A DNA stretch of 64,000 bases from Rapidithrix thailandica (GCF_039710355.1 NZ_JBDKWZ010000011.1:179090-243089), one strand, 5' to 3'. Counted from the first letter of the stretch, positions 36,109 to 45,752 are shown. Notes: generated by a model not told the origin, from the sequence alone. Translations and numbers: made by a program.

Positions 36109-37140
36109 ATGGCACCAAAGAAGAAGACAAAAGCAACCAAGAAGATACTTTTAATATCTCTTATCATTACTACACTAGTATATTGCACCTATTTAATAGG
36201 CACTTTTCTTAAATATGAGACCACCGATAATGCACAAGTGGAAGGGCATATTTACCCGGTAAATCCAAAAGTAGGCGGACAAATACTGGAAGTGCTAGTT
36301 GATGATAATGAGTATGTAGAAAAGGAACAAGTATTAGCAAAAATAGACCCGGCTGATATTGAATTGACAGTAGCACAAGCGAGAGCTGGATTAGCTCAAA
36401 TTGAAGCAGAAAAAGCTGCTGCGCTTTCGGTTATGCAGTCGTCTATGGCTGCTTCTAAAGCAGCGTATACCAACATCGCTGTGACAAAGGCTAAAAAAGA
36501 GCGGTTGAACACTGATTTGGTAAGGTTTACCAATCTTAAAGCGGATGACATTATACCACAATCCAAACTAGATGATTTAGAAACAAATGTTGAAGTAGTA
36601 AACTCCCAAGTTACCGCTGCACAACAACAATATTTGGCATCTAACAGTCAATATGAGGCAGCGCTAAAAAAAATAAGTAGTATTGATGCTGCAATACAAG
36701 CTGCTAAAGTAAATGTTAGAAATGCCGAATTAAAGCTATCGTATACAGAAATTAAAGCTCCCTCAAGTGGTAGGATTTCAAGAAAAATGATACAACCCGG
36801 TCAAGTTGTTAGACCTGGCCAACCCTTAATGGCGGTTACGAATTCAACAGACTTATGGGTGGTTGCAAATTTTAAAGAAGTACAAGTTTCTGAAATGACC
36901 ATTGGTCAAAAAGTCACGATGACGATAGACGCTTTTCCGGGAAAAATATTTGATGGAAAAATAGAATCTATAGCAGCAGCTACTGGCGCAAAATTCTCAC
37001 TCTTTCCTGCAGATAATGCTACGGGAAATTTCACAAAGGTTACACAACGCATACCCGTTAAAATTGTATTTGAACCTACTGAATTAAAAGACATTTCTTT
37101 GCGTGCTGGCATGAGCGTTATAGTTAAACTAATTAAATAA
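36109..37140 (+). CDS. HlyD/EmrA family membrane fusion protein
   Basis: A 343-aa periplasmic adaptor with one N-terminal membrane segment. YETTDNAQVEGHIYPVNPKV and VDDNEYVEKEQVLAKIDPAD are the split lipoyl motif. A coiled-coil hairpin follows, and the second lipoyl half is IKAPSSGRISRKMIQPGQVV. This is the EmrA subtype that partners DHA2 MFS pumps. It starts 18 bases after the tolC stop. Confidence 0.93.
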   Translation: MAPKKKTKATKKILLISLIITTLVYCTYLIGTFLKYETTDNAQVEGHIYPVNPKVGGQILEVLVDDNEYVEKEQVLAKIDPADIELTVAQARAGLAQIEAEKAAALSVMQSSMAASKAAYTNIAVTKAKKERLNTDLVRFTNLKADDIIPQSKLDDLETNVEVVNSQVTAAQQQYLASNSQYEAALKKISSIDAAIQAAKVNVRNAELKLSYTEIKAPSSGRISRKMIQPGQVVRPGQPLMAVTNSTDLWVVANFKEVQVSEMTIGQKVTMTIDAFPGKIFDGKIESIAAATGAKFSLFPADNATGNFTKVTQRIPVKIVFEPTELKDISLRAGMSVIVKLIK

Positions 37141-37151
37141 ATAATATAAAG

Positions 37152-38765
37152 ATGACAGCGATAGAAGGGCTTATAGAAAGTAAAAAAACGGCTAAAAGTA
37201 TTCCTTTGAGTATTGGTAAAAAGTGGCTCATTTTAATAGGATTGACACTTTGTGCAGGATTAGATATTTTGGTTGCAACATCGTCTTCGGTTGCTATTGA
37301 CGAAATTGCTGGTTTTTTAAATGCTACCTCTGATGAAATTGCTTGGATGAATATTGCCTATTTTATGGCTAAACTGATTTTTCTAATACTATCCATACAC
37401 CTTACAAAACGCTATGGTGCCAAGCACATCGTTTTATACTCTCTTGCCATTTTTGTGTTAGGGGCTTTTATATGCGGTACTACAACCTCCATGAATTTAT
37501 TTGTTACAGGACGCTTTTTCTTAGGTGCTGGTAGTGCCGCCTTTTATACGGTTTCGCAAACTATATTATTTACCATCTTTCCTATAAAAAAACAAGGAAT
37601 GATACAGGCTATCTTTAGCCTTGCCATCGTATTAGGGCCTAATATTACCCCTGCATTTAGTGGTTGGTTAACGTATCATTATACCTGGCAATTGATATTT
37701 TTAGCTGCCGTTGTAATGGGGTTATGTGCCATTCCTTTCCTTCAAAACATTCCAAAAGATGTGCTCCCAAAAGCTTCTGTAAGGAAAATTAGCTGGATTA
37801 GTGTTCTTTTTCTAGCTATTGGACTTTGCTCGCTTCAGTTTATTCTTGAAGAAGGTTCTAGATATGATTGGTTTGAAGAAAAGAAGATTATTTTACTAAC
37901 CATTGTGGGAATCGGTTCCGTTTTAGTTTTCTTTTTTAAAAATAACCGGGATAGAAAAAGAGAGAGACTTATTGATTTTTCTGTATTACAAAACCCTTCT
38001 TTTGCCTTTGCATTTTTAATAAGCTTTGTTTCTGGTTTTGCTTTGTTTGGTAGCGGTACCATTGTCCCTGCCTTTGTGCAAAATGTATTGCGTTATCAAA
38101 GTGCCGCGGTTGGTTATACCTTATTCCCTAGTGGTGTTGCTGTATTGGTGGGGCTTATTATGAGTGCTATTATTATTGATACAAAAAAGATTCCTCCCTT
38201 TATCAGTGTTGTTTCAGGTGTTGTTTGTGTGATCACATCTATGATTTTGGTTTCTTCTGTGACTATAGATTCTGGTTTTCCTGACATTAACCCGCCTATG
38301 ATGTTACGTGGTTTAGGGTTGGGGTTATTATTTGTACCCATTACTTTTATCGCCTTTAATGAATTAAAGGGACACCAACTATTAACTGGTGTTGGCTTAT
38401 TTAATTTTGGCCGACAATGTGGGGGTTCGTTTGCCATGGCATTTTTACCTACCTATCTTGCGCATCAAATAGCCTTTCATAAAAACAATTTATCTAGTCA
38501 TCTAACCCCTTATAATCCTTTCTTGGATGAAAGGGTACAAGGTGTTACTCAAGCCTTAATTTCTAGAGGGCTAAATCCTATTGAGGCTGAAAAGGCTGCT
38601 TTAGGCACCGTAAATATTGCATTGAATGTACAATCTGCAGTATTGGCTTTTCAAAATACTTTTTTTGCCATATCTATGGTTTTTTTATGCGCTGCACCTA
38701 TAATTATTGCTACTAAAATCTATCTATCCAAAAAAGATAATACATCAAAAAATGTGGCGGCATGA
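37152..38765 (+). CDS. EmrB/DHA2 family MFS multidrug transporter
   Basis: A 537-aa protein with about 14 membrane segments, the DHA2 drug:H+ antiporter layout. The region of motif A (LTKRYGAKHIVLYSLAIFVL) and motif C-like segments (LAIVLGPNITPAFSGWLTYH) can be seen. With the TolC and HlyD proteins it forms a tripartite pump that exports hydrophobic drugs across both membranes. It overlaps the next small gene by four bases (ATGA). Confidence 0.92.
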   Translation: MTAIEGLIESKKTAKSIPLSIGKKWLILIGLTLCAGLDILVATSSSVAIDEIAGFLNATSDEIAWMNIAYFMAKLIFLILSIHLTKRYGAKHIVLYSLAIFVLGAFICGTTTSMNLFVTGRFFLGAGSAAFYTVSQTILFTIFPIKKQGMIQAIFSLAIVLGPNITPAFSGWLTYHYTWQLIFLAAVVMGLCAIPFLQNIPKDVLPKASVRKISWISVLFLAIGLCSLQFILEEGSRYDWFEEKKIILLTIVGIGSVLVFFFKNNRDRKRERLIDFSVLQNPSFAFAFLISFVSGFALFGSGTIVPAFVQNVLRYQSAAVGYTLFPSGVAVLVGLIMSAIIIDTKKIPPFISVVSGVVCVITSMILVSSVTIDSGFPDINPPMMLRGLGLGLLFVPITFIAFNELKGHQLLTGVGLFNFGRQCGGSFAMAFLPTYLAHQIAFHKNNLSSHLTPYNPFLDERVQGVTQALISRGLNPIEAEKAALGTVNIALNVQSAVLAFQNTFFAISMVFLCAAPIIIATKIYLSKKDNTSKNVAA

Positions 38766-38950
38766 CTATTTTATTAGTAGATAATTTTGAAAAAGAATCA
38801 TTATCTAAAACTGATAATATTGAAGCCTTTTATGTAAGCTCCGGCAGTGTTGATTTTCATATTGAACGACTGAAGAAAAAAACCAGTGCAACATTAAGAA
38901 AAGTAGATTTCGAATTTCTAAAAACTGAATATAAGCTTCTATTATTTTGA
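38762..38950 (+). CDS. small hypothetical protein
   Basis: A 62-aa protein without a recognised domain. It starts in the ATGA overlap with the MFS gene and its stop overlaps the next ATG by one base, so translation is coupled on both sides and the gene is probably real. FHIERLKKKTSATLRKVDFE is basic and helical. It could be a small regulator of the cyclase that follows. Confidence 0.55.
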   Translation: MTILLVDNFEKESLSKTDNIEAFYVSSGSVDFHIERLKKKTSATLRKVDFEFLKTEYKLLLF

Positions 38951-40020
38951 TGATTGGTAAGCGTTATATTCAGTTTTTATCTTTTACCATTACTACATGG
39001 TTGGTTTTCTTTGTATCTTTTCAGGTTACCTTATCACTTATACTGCAAGATTTTGATAATTTATCTGACGCCCTTCTCTTTTTACTTATTGTTAGCTTTC
39101 CTTCTGCCTTCTTATCAGGGTTTTTAATCGAAACTTTAGACTATATCATACTGGATTATAAATTGTTTAGAAATGCTTATTTCACAAAAATTTTCATTAA
39201 AAGCATTTTACACGTATCTATATTTTTATTTATTGTTTATAAAGTTGCTTATTTTTTTGTGGATATTGCCTTATACTATGGCATAAAACCGATTAATGCA
39301 TTTACTTATGTATTTACCACTAATAGTGGGCTTATATTACTTATTGTTTATTCTTATTTAATAAGCTTTTTAATTAACTTTTTAAGGCAAATTAATGAGC
39401 AATTAGGGCATAAGACTTTATTATTTTTTTTAATTGGGAAATATAGAAAGCCAGTTGAAGACAATCGTATATTTTTATTTTTAGATTTAAATGATTCTAC
39501 AACCTTAGCCGAAGAAATGGGGCATTATCAATATAGTTCTTTAATTCAAGATTGTTTTAAGGATTTAACTACATTAATTATCTCCCACAAAGCGGAAGTT
39601 TACCAGTATGTTGGAGATCAAGTAGTATTACATTGGAAAAACACCCCCGAAAACAAATCACATATGATTGCTTTATTTTTTGATTTCGAGGATGAATTAA
39701 AAAAAAGAAAAATGTACTATATGTCTAAATACAATATACAACCTTCTTTTAAAGCTGGTGCTGACATTGGTTTAGTGATGATAAGTGAGGTGGGTGAAAT
39801 AAAGAAAATGATTGCTTATCATGGCGATGTCCTTAATGTAGCGGCACGTATTGAAGGTTTATGCAATAAAATGAAAAAATCATTTCTAGTATCTGAACAT
39901 CTATTTGACTCCGGTTTTACGACAAGTGTAGATATCAACATAACTTATATTGCCCAGAAGTTACTAAAAGGAAAAAGAGAAAAATTAAATGTATATAGCA
40001 TTGAGAGGTTTTTGCATTAG
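38950..40020 (+). CDS. membrane-bound class III nucleotide cyclase
   Basis: A 356-aa protein. The first ~155 residues form about four membrane segments; the C-terminal part is a class III adenylate/guanylate cyclase domain. IFLFLDLNDSTTLAEEMG carries the first metal Asp, YQYVGDQVVLHWKN the second, and HGDVLNVAARIEGLCNKM the transition-state Asn and Arg. The substrate-specifying residues cannot be judged securely by eye. The start at 38950 overlaps the previous stop (TGATG). Co-transcription with a MarR-controlled efflux pump is unusual and suggests a signalling link to drug stress. Confidence 0.88.
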   Translation: MIGKRYIQFLSFTITTWLVFFVSFQVTLSLILQDFDNLSDALLFLLIVSFPSAFLSGFLIETLDYIILDYKLFRNAYFTKIFIKSILHVSIFLFIVYKVAYFFVDIALYYGIKPINAFTYVFTTNSGLILLIVYSYLISFLINFLRQINEQLGHKTLLFFLIGKYRKPVEDNRIFLFLDLNDSTTLAEEMGHYQYSSLIQDCFKDLTTLIISHKAEVYQYVGDQVVLHWKNTPENKSHMIALFFDFEDELKKRKMYYMSKYNIQPSFKAGADIGLVMISEVGEIKKMIAYHGDVLNVAARIEGLCNKMKKSFLVSEHLFDSGFTTSVDINITYIAQKLLKGKREKLNVYSIERFLH

Positions 40021-40242
40021 CAATCTTAAGTGATAACTAATCCATTGAGCACAAGATGTGCTTAAGTTTTTTTGGAAGGTAGACTTATCAGATAAGTTAC
40101 TACCAGAGGAAATATAGGTGTGAAGGCACCGCATGAGTTGCAGGGCTATTTTTTATTGAATGGCCTTTTGATCTTCTCCCTAGATAGTCTCCAGTGCTTT
40201 GGTCTGTTTTTACGATACATGAAATTAGCAATCTGCTCCGAG

Positions 40243-40500
40243 ACGCCAACGAAGGCATTGACCGGATCGAATGGACGGTGTGCGGCAAGGTGGCCAAGGT
40301 GGTGAGAGTAGGTACAACCACCAATATGTACGGGAGCTTTGGGAGAAGCCTCGGGTGAAACCAATGTCTTGGCGACTACCACCGACCTGGTGAAATACAA
40401 GGACAACAGCCGGTCCAGCGAAGTCCTCAGCGCCTTGGATTATTTCGACAAGCTGTGACCGGGACAAGTACATCAGTTACATTTAAAACCTGGGTCGGAA
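40243..40500 (+). pseudogene. Rhs/YD-repeat core fragment 1
   Basis: NEGIDRIEWTVCGKVAKVVR is a recognisable piece of the YD-repeat core of Bacteroidota Rhs-like proteins. The frame is lost after about 40 codons and no start or stop fits a gene. GC is higher than in the flanks. Confidence 0.55.
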
Positions 40501-40612
40501 GGATTTTTGATTCAATTTGGCAATAACTTCTACAAGCTCACCGATTCATACACCCAAAAGGCATGCGGGAAAAGAACTTTTTTAAATTGAACCCGGACTC
40601 CTACAAAGCAGT

Positions 40613-40789
40613 ATGAAGCTCTCATTTAACTTGAAGCTAAACGATACATTCTTGGCATTTCAAATCAAAGAAATAGCGTACCATTTAGGTTATGGTGATT
40701 TATCCGCTTTTTCAAAACCAATACGGGGAAATCACCTGAAGAGTACAGACGATCTAAAATATCTGCTATATAAACCCTCTTACTTTTAG
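40613..40789 (+). pseudogene. C-terminal AraC regulator remnant
   Basis: FQIKEIAYHLGYGDLSAFSK is the second helix-turn-helix of an AraC protein. A frame change after SAFSK puts the expected GKSPEEYRRSK tail in another frame. The N-terminal domains are missing. The four genes that follow on the same strand may once have been its regulon. Confidence 0.65.
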
Positions 40790-40902
40790 CTTTTTTAGAA
40801 AAATCCTATTCAACTTTATTTTCCTCCTATCCCAACAGCCAACAGCCACCATATTTTTGTAGCGTAAGATTTTTGTTATCAACCCTTTAATTTCTCTTAC
40901 CT

Positions 40903-41127
40903 ATGAAAATAAAATTGATTGCTTCGCTCAAAATATGGGTTTTGATATATCCGTTGTTGACTCTTTTTCTTTATCTCTTTCAAGAAACCCTGAATGGCAT
41001 ACCCACTTATTTACGTACGTTGTTGATTACCCTGATCCTTGTACCCTTTTTGGTTTTTATTGGTTTACCATCCCTGAATAAGTTCTTGCAGCGAATCAAT
41101 CCTAAAAATAATGAGCAACCCAAATGA
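40903..41127 (+). CDS. small membrane protein
   Basis: A 74-aa protein with two hydrophobic segments (IWVLIYPLLTLFLYLFQ and TLLITLILVPFLVFIGLPSL) and a polar C terminus. Not assigned to a named family. It overlaps the next gene by four bases (ATGA), indicating coupled translation with the DUF2938 protein. Confidence 0.65.
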   Translation: MKIKLIASLKIWVLIYPLLTLFLYLFQETLNGIPTYLRTLLITLILVPFLVFIGLPSLNKFLQRINPKNNEQPK

Positions 41128-41648
41128 TGTATAAATTGAATAATATGTATACTCTTTTTCTCAGAGTTGTTGTCATTGGTCTAGGTGGAACTTTATGCAT
41201 CGACCTTTTTACAACTGTACTGGGCTTTTTTAAAGTGACTACCAATGGTCTTCGGTTTGTGGGCAGGTATATCGCTTATGCTCTTGATGGTATTTATGTA
41301 CACAATACGATTATTCAGACCGGAAGTGCTACGAACGAACTCGTATACGGCTATATTGTCCATTATATCGCCGGTATCTCCTTTGCATTTTTATTGCTCC
41401 TGTTTTTCACAAAAGAATGGTTGTATACGCCTAAGTTTTTACCGGCACTAGTGGTAGGGCTCGTGTCATACCTGCCTGCTTTATTTATCATTCAACCCTT
41501 GTTTGGTTTTGGATTTGCCTTTTCGGAATTGGATAGACAAGTGCCGCTTTTATTTAAGACTTCAATCATCCATATAATCTATGGTATAGGGCTTTACTGT
41601 ACGGCAAGACTTGTACTTATGATTGAGCATAGAAACAAAATAACTTAA
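41124..41648 (+). CDS. DUF2938 membrane protein
   Basis: A 174-aa protein with about four membrane segments. VVVIGLGGTLCIDLFTTVLG, RFVGRYIAYALDGIYVHNTI and VHYIAGISFAFLLLLFFTKE correspond to DUF2938, of unknown function. It lies between a small membrane protein and a thioredoxin-reductase-like gene in one operon. Confidence 0.8.
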   Translation: MMYKLNNMYTLFLRVVVIGLGGTLCIDLFTTVLGFFKVTTNGLRFVGRYIAYALDGIYVHNTIIQTGSATNELVYGYIVHYIAGISFAFLLLLFFTKEWLYTPKFLPALVVGLVSYLPALFIIQPLFGFGFAFSELDRQVPLLFKTSIIHIIYGIGLYCTARLVLMIEHRNKIT

Positions 41649-41668
41649 GAGATCGACATCAATAGGAT

Positions 41669-42691
41669 ATGAAAAAAGATAACAAAGGCATTAAGCGAAG
41701 GGATTTCATTAAAAATAGTGGGTTGGCGCTTGTTAGTGTAAGCCTGCTGCCTTGGCAAAAAGTAAACTTTATAAATCAGAATACAATGAGTGATACAGAA
41801 TTTGACGTGATTATAGTTGGTGGAAGCTACTCTGGCTTAGCAGCTGCTATGGCCTTGGGACGCGCCTTGAGAAAAGTATTGATTATCGATAGTGGTACAC
41901 CTTGTAATAGGCAGACACCACATTCCCATAACTTCATAACCCAAGATGGTAAGACACCCGAATCCATTAGTGAGTTGGCGACCCGACAGGTTATGGCGTA
42001 TCCTACCATTCATTTTTTGGACGGGCTGGTCATTGACGGAAAAAAACTTAACAATACCTTTGAGATCCACACTAAAAATGGAGAGTATTTTAAAGCGGCA
42101 CGTTTGGTTTTTGCTACCGGTATCTATGACATAATGCCTGATATTAAAGGGTTTTCGGAATGCTGGGGCATCTCCGTTTTACATTGTCCGTATTGTCACG
42201 GTTATGAGGTGCGTTCCAAGGTTACCGGTATCCTTGGGAATGGCGATTTTGGTTTTGAGTTTTCCCAATTGATTTCCAACTGGACGGATGACTTAACACT
42301 ATACACTAATGGTACCTCTACCTTGTCTGAAGATGAAACCCACTTTTTAAAAAGTAGGGATATCAAAATTGTAGAGACAAAAATTAGCGCATTTGAACAT
42401 AATGAAGGCTATATCAATTACATCCAGTTTGCTGATGGCTCCACAATGGCTGTGGATGCACTCTATGCCCGTCTACCCTTTAAACAGCATTGCACAGTAC
42501 CTGAAGCGTTAGGTTGTGCCTTGGATGATATGGGCTACATTGCCATAGATGGTATGCAGAAAACCTCGGTGGGAGGGGTCTATGCTTGTGGTGATAACAC
42601 CACAAAAATACGAACCGTGGCCAATGCTGTAGCAATGGGAACAAAAACGGGAATGATGCTCAACAAAGAATATGTCTTACAAAACTTTTAA
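41669..42691 (+). CDS. thioredoxin reductase-like FAD/NAD(P)-dependent oxidoreductase
   Basis: A 340-aa flavoprotein: FDVIIVGGSYSGLAAAMALG is the FAD-binding Rossmann motif, HCPYCHGYE (Cys173, Cys176) the redox CxxC, and GVYACGDNTT the C-terminal FAD motif. An unusual N-terminal extension (IKRRDFIKNSGLALVSVSLL) resembles a twin-arginine signal, so export to the periplasm is possible. No thioredoxin gene is adjacent. Confidence 0.88.
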   Translation: MKKDNKGIKRRDFIKNSGLALVSVSLLPWQKVNFINQNTMSDTEFDVIIVGGSYSGLAAAMALGRALRKVLIIDSGTPCNRQTPHSHNFITQDGKTPESISELATRQVMAYPTIHFLDGLVIDGKKLNNTFEIHTKNGEYFKAARLVFATGIYDIMPDIKGFSECWGISVLHCPYCHGYEVRSKVTGILGNGDFGFEFSQLISNWTDDLTLYTNGTSTLSEDETHFLKSRDIKIVETKISAFEHNEGYINYIQFADGSTMAVDALYARLPFKQHCTVPEALGCALDDMGYIAIDGMQKTSVGGVYACGDNTTKIRTVANAVAMGTKTGMMLNKEYVLQNF

Positions 42692-42703
42692 AATAGAAAT
42701 TGA

Positions 42704-42940
42704 ATGAAAATAGTACTTGTAGGTGCTTCTGGAACGATGGGTACACAGTTGGTAAATGCCTGGAAAAATGAGCACGAACTTATAACGGTAGGGACGAAAT
42801 CCGGAGATATAAAAGCTGATATCACTTCAGTAGATGATATTAAGAAAATGTATGAAGCCGTTGGGGAGTTTGATGCACTTGTATCTACAGCTGGCCCCAC
42901 CTATGTGGGCCCTTGGCACACCTTAACTCCAGAGGTAATG
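42704..42940 (+). pseudogene. truncated short-chain dehydrogenase
   Basis: The first ~77 residues of an SDR are intact: MKIVLVGASGTMGTQLVNAW with the TGxxxGxG-like cofactor loop, and STAGPTYVGPWHTLTPE. The catalytic Tyr-x-x-x-Lys part is missing; at about 42935 the sequence switches to a toxin-like coding segment in another frame. It begins 12 bases after the reductase, so it was the last gene of that operon before the rearrangement. Confidence 0.75.
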
Positions 42941-43428
42941 GTTTACCTTCAAATACAAATGGAAAAACACTAGATGGAAAACGTCCGAATGATTTGGATC
43001 CCAATCTAGTAAAAGCTATAATCCTTAAGGAAACAGGTGCAGGTACTTTTGATGGATATTATGGGCAAAAAGGAAAAAGTGATATTATGCAAGCAAATAT
43101 TACTTTAAATAATGGTAAGTCAGATTGGGGAGATTATAAAAAGGCATTTGGATTAATAAAAGGGCAAAGTGCAACTCCTTCTCAAAGTGTTTTTGCTGGA
43201 ATAAGGATATTATTTCAAAAAGGTTTAACAACAAATGCAAAAGGAGGTACAAGCTGGACAGGTGGAGATAACTGGTTTAAAGCTGTCAAACGGTACAATG
43301 GTGGAGGTGTAAAAAATTATGAACAAGTGGTCCAAAAATATTATAATTCTGTTCAAAGAGGTACATCTGAAAATTATAATTCTAAGGAAGGCATATTCGA
43401 ATTTCTTGAAAAAATTTCTGATAATTAA
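42935..43428 (+). pseudogene. detached Rhs-type toxin tip, lysozyme/transglycosylase-like
   Basis: From the breakpoint the frame reads GLPSNTNGKTLDGKRPNDLD, then PNLVKAIILKETGAG, SDIMQANI, GIRILFQKGL and VKRYNGGGVKNYEQVVQKYY. A Lys-Glu-Thr motif at the start and a YNGGG motif near the end fit lytic-transglycosylase/lysozyme-like domains used as polymorphic toxin C termini. It has no start codon of its own and no delivery domain, so it is an orphan tip. The next gene starts three bases after its stop and is its probable immunity gene. Confidence 0.55.
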
Positions 43429-43431
43429 GAT

Positions 43432-44181
43432 ATGAAAATAATACATTTTGTATTTGTCATTGGAGTCATATTACAATTGAACTCCAGACTATTTGCACAA
43501 GAAAAAGATTATGTGCGACAATACTTTTTTTCAGATAAACTTATTACGGCCTTAAAAATTGCTGAACGATCTGAGTATATGCCACTAGTTGTGGCTGATA
43601 TATTAGATACCTATGAAATGGGGAAAATAGATATTGCAAAACTTCAGTTTATTAAACAAACAAATATAAACCTAAATGGCTCTGATACTTTAAATATGGT
43701 TATTGCTAAATTAGATGAAAGTTTACCAGAAGTTATATATAAATCATGGGTGATTTTAATTGATTATAAAAAAGAGAAGGCTCATCTATAAATAATAGAT
43801 GAGCCGGTTTTAATACAACACCGAAAAGGAGCTAATTTTTTTTATATTGGAGGAACTTTTACCTTCAGAGGTTATGGCAATTTCTATGTATATGGTTATG
43901 AAAATGAAAAAATAAAGCCAATATTTGAATCATCTACTTACACAACCAATACTTCTTTAGATTGTGTATCTTATAGAGATGGCAATTTAACATTGCAAAA
44001 TATAGATATTAATCATGATAATTATCTGGATTTATATTTTTTAGGTCATAAACAATCCTTTTGTAAAGGAGAAGAAGATAGTAAACACAGAGAATGTTGC
44101 CCTGTTAAAAAGGAAGAGAAAATGGAGTTAAAATATATTTTTAGTAAAAAGATTCATACATGGGTTCCTTACCCATATTAA
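43432..44181 (+). pseudogene. immunity-like secreted protein with in-frame stop
   Basis: It begins with a signal peptide (cleaved after LFAQ). The frame reads 119 codons to TAA at 43789-43791, then continues open in the same frame for another 130 codons (GANFFYIGGTFTFRGYGNFY, INHDNYLDLYFLGHKQSF) to 44181. Both halves look like genuine protein. The stop lies in the loop of a perfect 11-bp hairpin. It is either a nonsense-mutated immunity gene or a readthrough case. Adjacency to the lysozyme-like tip suggests immunity to it. Confidence 0.6.
43779..43805 (+). repeat. perfect hairpin around an in-frame stop
   Basis: GGCTCATCTAT and ATAGATGAGCC flank a five-base loop that contains the last two bases of the TAA stop of the gene at 43432. 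A T-rich stretch follows only loosely. Confidence 0.7.
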
Positions 44182-44246
44182 ATGTTAGGCGCATTTATAG
44201 TATTCAACCAAGATGTTGCATTGTGTAAAAATGTAAGCCTTTGTTG

Positions 44247-44795
44247 TTACCCTGACCCAAAACGGTTTTGTCAAAATCTTCGTGGCGAGCGAAAGTGATG
44301 TGGACGTTTGAACTGGGCGCCCCCGACTAGGCGTCCCCGTTAGATGACCTGAAAATCACCCACACCCCGGAAGTAATAGTGCAGGAGAATCATGCGGACG
44401 GTCAGTTGCAGATGGCCAGTTGCGGACGGCTAGTCTACTATCCTTTCGGCCTCAACCTGGCCGGGCTTGAGAAGCAAGGGGCTCCGGATCATAAGTATCT
44501 CTATCAGGGGAAAGAATTGCAACCGGAACTAACGATCTATGACTTCCATGTCAGAATGTACGATCCTGCATTGGAAAGAACATCCCAGCAAGACTCTTGC
44601 TAAGGATTGCCCCAACTGTGACTGACCTTTACATTCAACAGGAAGACTGGGGAAGTTACTCAGGTGGGTGAAGCAAATGACGAACCAGATCGAATACTGA
44701 AAACCAATAATAAGGGGGAAGTTAAGTACAAGAAGAATGGTGAAGCGAAAGTTGTTATGGGAGGAATCGAACAGGGGATTTTGGCGGATGGACGG
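44247..44795 (+). pseudogene. Rhs/YD-repeat core fragment 2 with toxin-tip remnant
   Basis: TLTQNGFVKIF-type residues (from the near-identical copy at 47067), then YYPFGLNLAGLEKQGAPDHK and YLYQGKELQPELTIYDFHVR, give the conserved end of an Rhs core. A shared ~33-base insertion breaks the frame at 44311-44343. After 44640 a degraded tip reads GEANDEPDRILKTNNKGEVK. The right end is cut by an IS256 remnant. Confidence 0.65.
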
Positions 44796-44797
44796 AA

Positions 44798-45150
44798 TTG
44801 GAAGACAAATACTCCTACGCCATAAGAAGTTGGAGGGACAACCGGGAGGAACTGACCGTTTTCTTTGACTATCCCGTAGAAATCAGAAAAATTATCTATA
44901 CCACCAACCTGATAGAAAACCTCAATGGAAAGGTCAGAAAATACACCAAAAACAAACTGTCCTTCCCGACGGATGAGGCGGTAATGAAATCGGTTTTCCT
45001 TGCCCTGCGTGAGGCTACCAGGAAATGGACAATGCCAATCAGGAACTGGGGGGTACTCCTTAACAGTTTTCTGCTTATAGTTGGAAAAAGGGTCAGGCTA
45101 AACTGAGCCTGACCTAACTAATGAAAATTTTAGTTTACACACTTTGCGGG
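44798..45150 (+). pseudogene. IS256-family transposase C-terminal remnant
   Basis: The last ~100 residues of a mutator-type transposase are present: ELTVFFDYPVEIRKIIYTTN, LIENLNGKVRKYTKNKLSF and RKWTMPIRNWGVLLNSF. The catalytic N-terminal two thirds are absent. The right end (to about 45150) probably contains the IS end; the left end was lost in fusion with the Rhs tip. Confidence 0.75.
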
Positions 45151-45290
45151 ATAGTGTCCAAAAAATATGGAGCTGATTATTCTCCAGCTAATGTTGTCCA
45201 AGTATTTCATATTCATCCTGACGGCAAATACAGAATACGACTATACTCATCAGTATAGACAACCTCGTATAAGAAAAAGATAACATTGAA
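45151..45290. other. toxin-tip scrap
   Basis: A short frame (KKYGADYSPANVVQVFHIHP) ends at about 45258 and looks like the extreme C terminus of an Rhs-type toxin, directly before the immunity-like gene at 45291. Confidence 0.4.
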
Positions 45291-45752
45291 ATGAAGAGAT
45301 TATTAATTCTATTTATTGTATTTACTGCTTCAGTATGTAGCCTTTATTCTCAGAATAAAACCATTAAAGGCAGAGTACTCTCAGAGCATTTGGATATTTT
45401 GACCGGAACATCAATTATGATCAATGATACAGTTGAAGTTGGAAGGGTAGACATGAATGGTTTCTTTCAAATAGATATTCCTATTTCTAAGAAAAGAATA
45501 ACCTTCCGTTTCTTGGGAGTGGAACCCACAACTATAGAGCTTGTAGATGACTGTAATATTGAAGTCGTATTAATGTTAAGCAGTACATACGATTTTATAT
45601 CTCCAAGGCGTGTTGATAGGAAGAGGAAAAAAAGATATAAAAAGCTTCCTGAGATACATAAACAAGCTTTCGAGAAAGGTATATTTGAAACAGAAAATGC
45701 TTGCTATAAGCGGGAGTTTGAATCCCTTTATCTCTCAGATCGGGAACGTTGA
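45291..45752 (+). CDS. carboxypeptidase-regulatory-like domain protein, probable immunity
   Basis: A 153-aa secreted protein (signal peptide cleaved after SLYSQ). KTIKGRVLSEHLDILTGTSI, MNGFFQIDIP and ITFRFLGVEPTTIEL form a CarboxypepD_reg-like beta sandwich; the C-terminal part is basic (RVDRKRKKRYKKLPE). Genes of this type often follow Rhs toxin tips in Bacteroidota, as here. Target toxin not identifiable. Confidence 0.6.
   Translation: MKRLLILFIVFTASVCSLYSQNKTIKGRVLSEHLDILTGTSIMINDTVEVGRVDMNGFFQIDIPISKKRITFRFLGVEPTTIELVDDCNIEVVLMLSSTYDFISPRRVDRKRKKRYKKLPEIHKQAFEKGIFETENACYKREFESLYLSDRER

Noticed and set aside
40100..40473. several overlapping frames on both strands
   Set aside because: They arise from the GC-richer Rhs fragment; only the plus-strand YD-repeat reading has family support.
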